A stretch of DNA of 64,000 nucleotides from Planctomycetaceae bacterium (lineage in GTDB: Bacteria > Planctomycetota > Planctomycetia > Planctomycetales > Planctomycetaceae): contig JAWKTX010000009.1 in assembly GCA_041398825.1 (NCBI GenBank), positions 285,265 to 349,264 of the forward strand, read 5' to 3'. Both the position numbers and the translations under genes were made by a program. Shown piece by piece: positions 54,833 to 62,028 of this stretch. Within the stretch, counting starts at the first letter, position 1. Each line of letters opens with the position of its first letter. Below the pieces are notes generated by a model. That model did not search any database. It worked only from the letters and a program-made list of their open reading frames with translations, and was not told the origin of the DNA.

Positions 54833-55546
54833 CTAACATTTCGTGGACGTGCGTTTCTTGCCGATAATACCGCGTTTTTCCATCTTCTCGATGTAATCCG
54901 TGGCGACGGGGACCTTGCACGCGGTCTCTCCCATGTTCACCTCCACTGTTCCGATGCGGCGTGCTGCCGCTTTAGACTCCTTCAGAAGCGGCTTCACATA
55001 TCCACCGACCGAAATCAGGAAGCTATTCATTGAGTAACGGCATCGATCCGGAGAATCGTGGATATCCTTTTCGACTCGCTGAATCAGATTTCTAAGTTCT
55101 TCCATGTCGAGGTCCTCGTCCGGATAAGTCGCGACGATCAAAGACCATGTTGACCAGCCTGTGGGATGCAGAGTTTGTTTTCTTGCATTGATCCACTTGT
55201 TGGCAAGTTCCCGACCGAATGGACTTTCAGCAGCAACGCCTGGAACAGTGTGTTCACTGATCATGTACCAGAACGCTTCCCTGGCCCATGATTCGAGCTG
55301 CTTTTTGGTCATCCTGGCACCATCGGCGATGAGTCCCGCAAGATACATCGCGTCAGAATTTCCGGTGGCGTAAAGCCCCATCGCCAGGTCCTGATTGCCG
55401 CGGAACTTCTTCTGGATTGGCTTCAGATCCCCAATCTTCACACCAAACATCCTGTCGGTGGGAGCGCCATGGCGTGCCAGCACCTTGCGAGTCTGTTCGG
55501 AGCCGAGCGATTCCAGGGCCTGCATGACTTCTTCGACGGTTTTCAT
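54833..55546 (-). CDS. DNA alkylation repair protein (AlkD-like HEAT-repeat fold)
   Basis: 237 residues of the DNA alkylation repair family (COG4912/PF08713), HEAT-like glycosylases related to AlkD/AlkC. Seen: MKTVEEVMQALESLGSEQTRKVLARHG, then FGVKIGDLKPIQKKF, SWAREAFWYMISEHTV, HPTGWSTWSLIVA and the C-terminal YSMNSFLISVGGYVKPL and MGETACKVPVATDYI segments. Many members of this exact type are annotated only by homology, and their glycosylase activity is unproven, so the activity is inference. It is convergent with rnhA (10 bp between stop codons). A lysine-rich C-terminus may aid DNA binding. Confidence 0.87.
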   Translation of the reverse strand: MKTVEEVMQALESLGSEQTRKVLARHGAPTDRMFGVKIGDLKPIQKKFRGNQDLAMGLYATGNSDAMYLAGLIADGARMTKKQLESWAREAFWYMISEHTVPGVAAESPFGRELANKWINARKQTLHPTGWSTWSLIVATYPDEDLDMEELRNLIQRVEKDIHDSPDRCRYSMNSFLISVGGYVKPLLKESKAAARRIGTVEVNMGETACKVPVATDYIEKMEKRGIIGKKRTSTKC

Positions 55547-55797
55547 TTCTGAATTGTGTCCCGGGCGGCTCGAGGTATGGGCTTACTGACCAGCATGGCG
55601 ACTGGCACACGCACAGACTTTCACTGGCTTGATCGATTCAAGCGGCCAATTTTCACAATTCGGCCGTTGCTACGCAATCCACACACCTGATTCCCGCAGC
55701 GATTCATGTTGTCGAATCGCAATAATTGCCGAGTGCAGGGTCGGGTAACGGGCGGAAGTCGCCGATGCATAGGGCGTGTGGGCACAGCAAATGATCA

Positions 55798-55802
55798 AGG
55801 AG
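55798..55802 (+). promoter_or_regulatory. Ribosome binding site of the secreted hypothetical gene
   Basis: AGGAG with a 7-base spacer before the ATG at 55810, an ideal arrangement that supports this small gene being real. Confidence 0.75.
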
Positions 55803-55809
55803 CTTTCTA

Positions 55810-56400
55810 ATGTTGAATTCATGGACCGGAAAAAGTATCCGGGCTTTCGTTGCGGGGTTGACACTCACCGCTGTAGCCCTGCCAATCCAGGCTGACGAAT
55901 CCTCGCCAAAACCGCTTCCGTCGGCAAATGCACCCGCAAGGATCCGAGATGTGAAACTTGACGCAGCCGGCAATCTGGCTGTTCGGTTGTTGAGTGAACA
56001 GGGGAAGCCACTCAGTGGAATCGGTGTGGTTGCTCGGAATCCAGAAGGTGAAGAAGCAAAAGCAACGAGCGATGCCGGTGGGATCGCTACGTTTGTGAGC
56101 CTGAAGCCCGGCACATATGCCATCCCTACAGGCACCGGATTAGAAACCATTCGTGTCTGGAACGCACGTGTTGCTCCGCCTCAGGCGCTGGATTCCGTTG
56201 CTGTGGTGCTGCGAGGGGACGTTGTCCGTGGTCAGGCAATTCCGTTTGTGGCTGGTGGAACGACTGCCCTGCCAGTGACTTCGGTACTGTCGGTCACAAC
56301 ACTCGGTTTGGCCGGCTTCTCTGCCATTGAAACGCAAAACACAAAGGACGACAACAAGGCTCTGCAGTCGCAAATCAGTGCACTGCTGGCCAGTCCTTGA
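55810..56400 (+). CDS. Secreted protein of unknown function with carboxypeptidase-regulatory-like beta domain
   Basis: 196 residues with a Sec signal peptide (basic start, hydrophobic 12-24, likely cut after IQA at 28). Residues about 45-105 (IRDVKLDAAGNLAVRLLSEQGKPLSGIGVVARN...GGIATFVSLKPGTYAI) follow the pattern of a prealbumin- or carboxypeptidase-regulatory-like beta sandwich often seen in planctomycete exported proteins. A hydrophobic, Thr/Ser-rich stretch near 155-172 precedes a polar C-terminal helix. I do not recognise a function. A good ribosome site precedes it and a terminator follows, so it is transcribed alone. Confidence 0.8.
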   Translation: MLNSWTGKSIRAFVAGLTLTAVALPIQADESSPKPLPSANAPARIRDVKLDAAGNLAVRLLSEQGKPLSGIGVVARNPEGEEAKATSDAGGIATFVSLKPGTYAIPTGTGLETIRVWNARVAPPQALDSVAVVLRGDVVRGQAIPFVAGGTTALPVTSVLSVTTLGLAGFSAIETQNTKDDNKALQSQISALLASP

Positions 56401-56433
56401 TAGATAAACGGTACCTACAAAGAAGTTGGAATG

Positions 56434-56475
56434 CGGTCACCAGCGTTGTAAACGAAGGTGGCCGTTTTCTTTTTT
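56434..56475 (+). terminator. Intrinsic terminator after the secreted hypothetical gene
   Basis: CGGTCACC (56434-56441) pairs with GGTGGCCG (56457-56464) with one G-T pair; an inner CGTT/AACG pairing extends the structure. TTTT-C-TTTTTT follows at once. Confidence 0.8.
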
Positions 56476-56531
56476 GATCGCCAACTTTGCATTTCTGCCT
56501 CCGAGTCTTCTGGAACTGAAAGGACAATTCG

Positions 56532-56972
56532 ATGGCACTGATGGTCGTCATGGTCTTTCTCTTCGCAGGTTGGATGCTTTGGGGTTGGATGGTTTCTGAG
56601 CATCGCAATATCTGGTGGATGAAAAAATGGTGCGCGATCGCATTTGTGTGCACTGTGATGCTCATTTGCGTTGGAACGGGGGCAGGACTCACCCTGGTGA
56701 TTGTGAAGCAGAGTCACAGGGCTGAAGTCAGGGAATTTGCTGGTGCGCTGGAATCCGAATTGGCAAAGGGGAATTCACAGAGAGTTCTGGCGGAACTTCG
56801 CAGTGTTGTCAGCGTCCCGGACGAATGGTCCAAAGACAGCCAGGACCTGCTCAAACGAATGACAGCCTCAACTGACCGCATGCAGGAATCGGGGCGTCAC
56901 TCTAACAAGCAGCGCCAGAGTGATATTCCGGCGCGTGTTGCAGAAGATAGGGCTCGCTCGGAAGCTTACTGA
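56532..56972 (+). CDS. Small two-helix membrane protein of unknown function
   Basis: 146 residues from an ATG with AAGGA 7 bases upstream. Two hydrophobic helices (about 2-21 and 35-59) are joined by a short Trp-rich turn. The remaining 85 residues are charged and helical (EVREFAGALESELAKGNSQRVLAELRSVV), probably cytosolic or periplasmic coiled coil. I do not recognise a family. Its end overlaps the end of the convergent exosortase gene by 7 bp. The terminator just upstream makes it an independent unit. Confidence 0.7.
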   Translation: MALMVVMVFLFAGWMLWGWMVSEHRNIWWMKKWCAIAFVCTVMLICVGTGAGLTLVIVKQSHRAEVREFAGALESELAKGNSQRVLAELRSVVSVPDEWSKDSQDLLKRMTASTDRMQESGRHSNKQRQSDIPARVAEDRARSEAY

Positions 56973-58654
56973 CCCTTCGTCACCAGTGACCTCATTCGTT
57001 GTCGCATTTCGAAATGGAGTTCAGTGACCTGATTGAGTTCTTCGGGCGACAGCTCCGCACGGCTTGGCACAAACACCTGAGATTGATAGGTCACAGTATC
57101 CAGCATGGCAAAATTCTGGTTACGGAAGAGTCGCTCGACCAGCATGTTTCCTGGATTCGCTCCCGGTGGTTCCAGTGGCCTGCCGGTCCGGTCGAACAAG
57201 CTGTAGAACAGCGTTCCGTATTGGCTCTCCTGTGGATGGCTCATTCTGACAATTACGCATGCCCAGTCGTCTTCGAACTTTGTTTCAATATTGTGAACCT
57301 GCCACCCTTGTGCGATGTAGCAGTTCTGCAACGCATGCCAGCCGTAGAACGGATGATCACAGGCAACGTGCACCTGAAGCCCCGGCTGCTGGTACATCCA
57401 GATGTTTGAAAACTCGCCCTGAGGATTGTCCGTTTCGCGGGTCTCCTCGCGGTACGCCTGTTGCTTAAATCCGGAGACTGCGGACGCCAGTGAGTCGGCC
57501 TCAAATTGTTTGAGTGATGACTTCCCAGTGGTCTTAGAAACCAGAGGATCGGCGATCAGTGAATAGCACTGGGTGACCAGCAGGCACGCTGCCGCGAACA
57601 ACACACCGGCCCTCAGTTTCAGATTTGCGGCGGGTTGATCTTTTGGCACCGGCATTGCCATGGCAGAAGTTTGGGTTCGTCGGATCGGGTGGGGAGCAAC
57701 AAACCAGTTCCATGCTCTGACGATGGGATTCTTCAATCCAGCCGGAGCTCCCGGCCTTCTGATTTCCGGAACAGACTCCGTGAAGAACGACAGGAATGCA
57801 TCGGCACTCAACATCAGGGCTGCTGCAACACCAAGGCAAATGTATCCCAGAATGTCGTGCGACAATCCCGTGGACCAGTCAATCTGGTAACGCTGCCATG
57901 CAACTGCGATCGTGATGATCCGCAGGACATTCATCAGCCCTGCGAAACAAACGCCACTCAGCAGCATGATGAGAGAGTGGATTCGACCCCGGCGTTTCAT
58001 GGCGATCACCAGGGCTGCGAGAAATAATACAGTGAACAGCGACTGAACCCCGCTGCAGGCTTCTTCGACGAGGAATCGTTTACCCGGGAAATCCAGAACA
58101 TTTCCCGACCGAATGTGGATGAAGCCGAATTGATGAAGTGACTTGCTTGCGAACCGAGTCGTCAATGACTGTAACGACTGAATCACCTGCACATCGCCAT
58201 TTGACGGAAGCCGCAGTGTGAGTGCGGGCAGCAGCGCCAGAGACGTTAAGCGACGTCGGGAAACCATGACATCCTGATTCCCGATGCACCAGGCCAGAGT
58301 CAAACAGAAGGCACCGATCGCCATGAGCCACGGTGAAAAGATAGCCAGCGAAGCGAGCACGAACAGGACATCCAGACCAATCAGGGAAGTCGTTCGCCAG
58401 TCTTTATGAAACACCCCGGAAGATCGTTGCCGAGCGAGCAGCAGGAATGCCAACAGGGCAAAGGGAAAGAACTGATAGTGAGTTTGGTGTCGCCAGAGTC
58501 CGACGTAATACAGCACAAGGAACGGCAAATGGGCGACAACCCAGGCGAACGCAACCGGATTGTTACGAGCGTAACCCACCAGTTGAACCGGCAGGGACGT
58601 GATCTTATCTTTGAAGCTTGGGGGTGTCTGGTCCATAACCCGACATTCTGCCAT
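56966..58654 (-). CDS. xrtU: Exosortase (XrtU-like) with C-terminal EpsI-like domain
   Basis: Membrane transpeptidase-like enzyme predicted to process proteins with tripartite C-terminal sorting signals. 562 residues: about eight membrane helices in the first 290, with the exosortase catalytic triad Cys200 (EEACSGVQSL), Arg245 (MNVLRI) and His266 (SHDILG). A further membrane helix near 348-366 leads to a periplasmic domain of about 190 residues (QFEADSLASAVSGF, then GLQVHVACDHPFYGWHALQNCYIAQGW) that resembles the EpsI/DUF3485 partner of exosortases. This fused layout fits exosortase U of planctomycetes. ATG 58636 is an alternative start. It is the last gene of a minus-strand group after the RNase Z-like gene. 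No sorted substrate lies next to it. Confidence 0.85.
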   Translation of the reverse strand: MAECRVMDQTPPSFKDKITSLPVQLVGYARNNPVAFAWVVAHLPFLVLYYVGLWRHQTHYQFFPFALLAFLLLARQRSSGVFHKDWRTTSLIGLDVLFVLASLAIFSPWLMAIGAFCLTLAWCIGNQDVMVSRRRLTSLALLPALTLRLPSNGDVQVIQSLQSLTTRFASKSLHQFGFIHIRSGNVLDFPGKRFLVEEACSGVQSLFTVLFLAALVIAMKRRGRIHSLIMLLSGVCFAGLMNVLRIITIAVAWQRYQIDWSTGLSHDILGYICLGVAAALMLSADAFLSFFTESVPEIRRPGAPAGLKNPIVRAWNWFVAPHPIRRTQTSAMAMPVPKDQPAANLKLRAGVLFAAACLLVTQCYSLIADPLVSKTTGKSSLKQFEADSLASAVSGFKQQAYREETRETDNPQGEFSNIWMYQQPGLQVHVACDHPFYGWHALQNCYIAQGWQVHNIETKFEDDWACVIVRMSHPQESQYGTLFYSLFDRTGRPLEPPGANPGNMLVERLFRNQNFAMLDTVTYQSQVFVPSRAELSPEELNQVTELHFEMRQRMRSLVTKGQ

Positions 58655-58722
58655 TCACTCGGGAGATTGCAATTCAAAAAAATCCCTGCACGAACTTCCA
58701 TGGCCGTCGGAATGTTCACTTT

Positions 58723-59610
58723 TCAGATCAGGGCGGCAGAACCCGTATCTTCGCTGAGTTCGCTGATGCCACTCTCCCACAGGATCGTTCTCTCACGCAG
58801 GGATGGTGGCAATGCCCGTTTTAGTCTGCGCCGAGCCTCTGTTTCCGTCGTTCGCGTGCTCAGGTGGGAGAGGATGATCAGTTCGTTGTTGAAAAGATCC
58901 GCGCGTTCCAGGATGTCATCCAGATGCATATGGCCGAATTTGTGTATCTTCTCTTTTCGATGATCGGGGCGAAAGAAGGTCATTTCCGTGATCAGCACCT
59001 GAGCATTGAAGACATCAGGGTGCCCATCCAGGCCCTTCGGGGATGTGTCGCCCGTGAAGCAAACCAACGGGGTGAGCGTTTCATTCGTCACTTCGGCGCC
59101 GCTGAGTCGAATGTCGCGAATCTGATCCCCGCTTAGCCCCTGAAACTCAGCCTTCAGCTTCTTACGGCAGTCGTAAACGATGTAGCCAACTGATTCGACG
59201 GTATGTTTGGTCGCAAACACAGTCACTCGGTGTTCACGCGAAAGCGTGATTTCGTCGCCCTCTTTCACACCGACCAATTCACACACCATCCGCCCACGAT
59301 CCAGCCGTTGCCAGGCTCGCATCATTTGCCAGACCGGGTCGACAATCTCGATGGGAAGATAGATGACTGGGGGTTCCATCTTCATCATCCGGCGACGGGC
59401 GACGTAGACGGGCAGAGCGGCCATGTGATCGAGGTGACCATGGGAAACAAAGAACTTTGGCGTACCCATAAACGACCACGGGCTGGCGCCAAGATCAAAG
59501 CCCAGTTTCAGTTCAGGGATTCGCCAGTACGTCTGTACCGCTGCGCGTGAATAGCCCTCAATTGTCAGCGCTTTGTGGCGGACGGAGTGCAGCGGGAGAT
59601 TCTCTAACAT
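58723..59610 (-). CDS. RNase Z-like metallo-beta-lactamase fold hydrolase
   Basis: 295 residues with a metallo-beta-lactamase site: SHGHLDHM gives His57, His59, Asp61 and His62. ATKHTVESVGY (His136) is the position that in tRNase Z binds metal, FTGDTSP holds Asp188, and LSHLSTR holds His249. The order and the KHTVxSxGY pattern match tRNA 3'-processing endonuclease (RNase Z) relatives, but the usual FLGT N-terminus is missing, so this may be a paralogue with another substrate. The cysQ-like gene precedes it by 9 bp on the same strand, indicating an operon. Confidence 0.8.
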   Translation of the reverse strand: MLENLPLHSVRHKALTIEGYSRAAVQTYWRIPELKLGFDLGASPWSFMGTPKFFVSHGHLDHMAALPVYVARRRMMKMEPPVIYLPIEIVDPVWQMMRAWQRLDRGRMVCELVGVKEGDEITLSREHRVTVFATKHTVESVGYIVYDCRKKLKAEFQGLSGDQIRDIRLSGAEVTNETLTPLVCFTGDTSPKGLDGHPDVFNAQVLITEMTFFRPDHRKEKIHKFGHMHLDDILERADLFNNELIILSHLSTRTTETEARRRLKRALPPSLRERTILWESGISELSEDTGSAALI

Positions 59611-59619
59611 GAATACGTT

Positions 59620-60648
59620 TCAATTCTCTTGAGTCGGTGCGTGCTTCTGAACGGCATTCACAACTTCGATGTGAAATCGGCCGTTGGTAACAACCATTCC
59701 TTCATTCCGTGCGAGAGTGGAACCACGGCTGAAATCTGCATCATTGCCATGAATATCTGTAACGCGCCCTCCCGCCTCTTCTACGACAAGCACTCCGCCT
59801 GCATGGTCCCAGATTTTTTCCTGATAACCCTTTCTGGTCGGCAAACGAAGATACAAGTCTGCATCTCCCCTCGCGACAGCCAGGTATTTGCATTGACTGT
59901 CAATTCGGTAGGGTTCTCGAGTGATTCCCAGTTCAGACGCAATCATCCCGGACCAGTCATGCGAACTGTGCCCGCTCTCGACGGATTCGCAGAAACGTGA
60001 TTCACTGCTCGCGGAAGTCGTCGTTACGGCGAGGCGTACGGGGGCGGAACCAGGTGCATCAAGAGCCTGCATCCAGCTACCATGCCCTCGAACCGCCCAG
60101 GCCAGAACCCCAACCGGGGCATCCGCATCGGCATCACGGAATCTCATATTGGGGCAACCCAGGACGCCGACTTCGATTTTCCCGTCAACAATCAGAGCCA
60201 GAGAAATGGCGTACTGTTCGTTACGCAGAAACCCCTTTGTTCCATCAATCGGATCCAGAGTCCAGAAACGCGGCCGATAGTCCTGCAGGCCGCCGCGGTC
60301 GATCCAGTCACAGACCTGATCTGCAGTGCACGTGACCCCGACGGCGTTGCATTCGGCAACAACCCGCGTGAGAAACTCGGCGCCTTCCGGGGTTCGAAGC
60401 TCCGCGGCCCCCTCCTCCCCGATGACGGGATCCGAAGGAAATGTCCCTTCAAGTGTGTGGCAAATCAGGGCCTGACTCGCGAAGTCAGCGACCGTGACCG
60501 GGCTCTTGTCTTTCTTAGCCAGAGAATCCGTCGAAATGGCTGACTGCACCGCTCGGCAGACAACGGCAGCCTGACGAACGGCTGCCAGTGCTGTTTGTAA
60601 TTCTGCGTGAAAGACGGTGGCTGGATAAGGTGAAGGTTCGGCAGACAT
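59620..60648 (-). CDS. cysQ: 3'(2'),5'-bisphosphate nucleotidase (CysQ/HAL2 family)
   Basis: Magnesium-dependent, lithium-sensitive phosphatase that removes the 3'-phosphate from PAP, a by-product of sulfate activation. 342 residues: KSPVTVADFASQ and VIGEEG (Glu78/79) supply metal ligands, LDPIDGTKGF (Asp132, Asp135) is the inositol-phosphatase signature, and KIWDHAGG (Asp281) completes the site. The insertion between EEG and DPIDGTKG (about 50 residues) and the length point to the HAL2-like branch rather than short CysQ. AGGGA precedes the ATG by 10 bases. First gene of the minus-strand group cysQ, RNase Z-like, xrtU; divergent from dxr across 234 bp. Confidence 0.9.
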   Translation of the reverse strand: MSAEPSPYPATVFHAELQTALAAVRQAAVVCRAVQSAISTDSLAKKDKSPVTVADFASQALICHTLEGTFPSDPVIGEEGAAELRTPEGAEFLTRVVAECNAVGVTCTADQVCDWIDRGGLQDYRPRFWTLDPIDGTKGFLRNEQYAISLALIVDGKIEVGVLGCPNMRFRDADADAPVGVLAWAVRGHGSWMQALDAPGSAPVRLAVTTTSASSESRFCESVESGHSSHDWSGMIASELGITREPYRIDSQCKYLAVARGDADLYLRLPTRKGYQEKIWDHAGGVLVVEEAGGRVTDIHGNDADFSRGSTLARNEGMVVTNGRFHIEVVNAVQKHAPTQEN

Positions 60649-60882
60649 GGTCTTCGTGTCCCTGTATCTATTCTAAGGTGTTTGAGCGGCGTGGTTTAGC
60701 TCACACGATTGCGGGAGTCTACACTGTGAGGGCAATGTGTCTCAGTTTGAAGTGATTCCCTTCTGTCGGACTGGGGTTCACCTTGCTGGATGTCGGAGTG
60801 ATGCCTAGAATCCGCCGCTTTTCAGCTGCTTGTAACTTGTTTTGTTGCCAGATCTTGCGGCTGCAGACCCCTGGATTTATTT

Positions 60883-62028
60883 GTGCAGGCCGTTTCGTCA
60901 GTCGCCGTACTCGGAGCTACCGGGTCTATTGGAACGAGTTGTCTGGATGTTATCCGCAGACACCGTTCACGAATGCGCGCTGTGGGGTTGACGGCGTACC
61001 GAAACTCGGGGTTGCTTCGTCAGCAGGTTGCTGAATTTCAGCCCGACTGGGCGATTCTGGACAGCCAGTGCCGCGGAACCTTCATCGACGATTCACCCAC
61101 CCGCTGGCATTTTGATCTCGAACTGGTCTGCGACTTGGTCCGACGACCGGACGTGGATGTGGTTGTTTCTGCCATGGTCGGCGCGGCTGGATTGCCGGCC
61201 ACCATCGCTGCAGTCGATGCCGGCAAAAGGGTGGCTCTTGCGAATAAGGAAACAATGGTCGTCGCTGGCGCATTGGTGATGAATCGTGCGGCAGAAACGG
61301 GAGCGACCATCATTCCGGTCGACAGTGAACACAGTGCCGTGTACCAATGCCTTCAAAGTGGTCGTCCTGCCGAAGTTAAACGTGTCGTCCTGACAGCCAG
61401 CGGTGGTCCCTTTCGGGGATGGACTCGAAGTCAACTCCAGACGGTGACGCCGCAGATGGCCTTAAAACACCCCACATGGCAAATGGGCCGAAAAATTACG
61501 ATCGATTCGGCCACGATGATGAATAAGGCGCTTGAGATCATCGAAGCAAGGTGGCTGTTCGGACTCTCGCGACATCAACTGGCTGTCGTCATACATCCTC
61601 AGTCGGTCATTCATTCTCTCGTGGAGTTTGCCGATGGGGCTGTCATCACGCAAATGTCGCCTCCGGACATGCGACTTCCCATCCAGTATGCGTTAACCTA
61701 TCCCAGTCGTCTGGACTGCCCGGCGCCTTCAGTGGACTGGGCGTCCCCGATGAATCTTGAGCTCAGCCCGCCCGATTTCGATACCTTTCCAGCACTCCGG
61801 CTGGGTTTCGAGGTCGCCGAAGCTGGTGGGAGCGCAGGAGTTGTTCTGAACGCTGCGAACGAAGTGGCTGTGGAACGATTCCTGAATCTTGAATTGCGTT
61901 TTGATCAGATCACACAGGTGGCAGAAGAGATTCTGCGCCATCATCAATACGACGCCAGCCCGGGTTTGCATAGCCTCATGCAACTCGACGGGTGGGCGCG
62001 GAAGGAAGCTCTACGGTGGACACCCTGA
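60883..62028 (+). CDS. dxr: 1-deoxy-D-xylulose 5-phosphate reductoisomerase
   Basis: Second enzyme of the MEP isoprenoid pathway, converting DXP to MEP with NADPH. 381 residues from a GTG start: GATGSIG (11-17) binds NADPH, ALANKETMV (NKET 121-124) and PVDSEHSA (Asp147, Glu149) bind metal and substrate, TASGGPF (171-177), HPTWQMGRKITIDSATMMNKALE and HPQSVIHSLVEF are all present. The length is normal. The 3' end overlaps the rseP start by 13 bp, the dxr-rseP order found in many bacteria, where cdsA often precedes. Confidence 0.97.
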   Translation: MQAVSSVAVLGATGSIGTSCLDVIRRHRSRMRAVGLTAYRNSGLLRQQVAEFQPDWAILDSQCRGTFIDDSPTRWHFDLELVCDLVRRPDVDVVVSAMVGAAGLPATIAAVDAGKRVALANKETMVVAGALVMNRAAETGATIIPVDSEHSAVYQCLQSGRPAEVKRVVLTASGGPFRGWTRSQLQTVTPQMALKHPTWQMGRKITIDSATMMNKALEIIEARWLFGLSRHQLAVVIHPQSVIHSLVEFADGAVITQMSPPDMRLPIQYALTYPSRLDCPAPSVDWASPMNLELSPPDFDTFPALRLGFEVAEAGGSAGVVLNAANEVAVERFLNLELRFDQITQVAEEILRHHQYDASPGLHSLMQLDGWARKEALRWTP

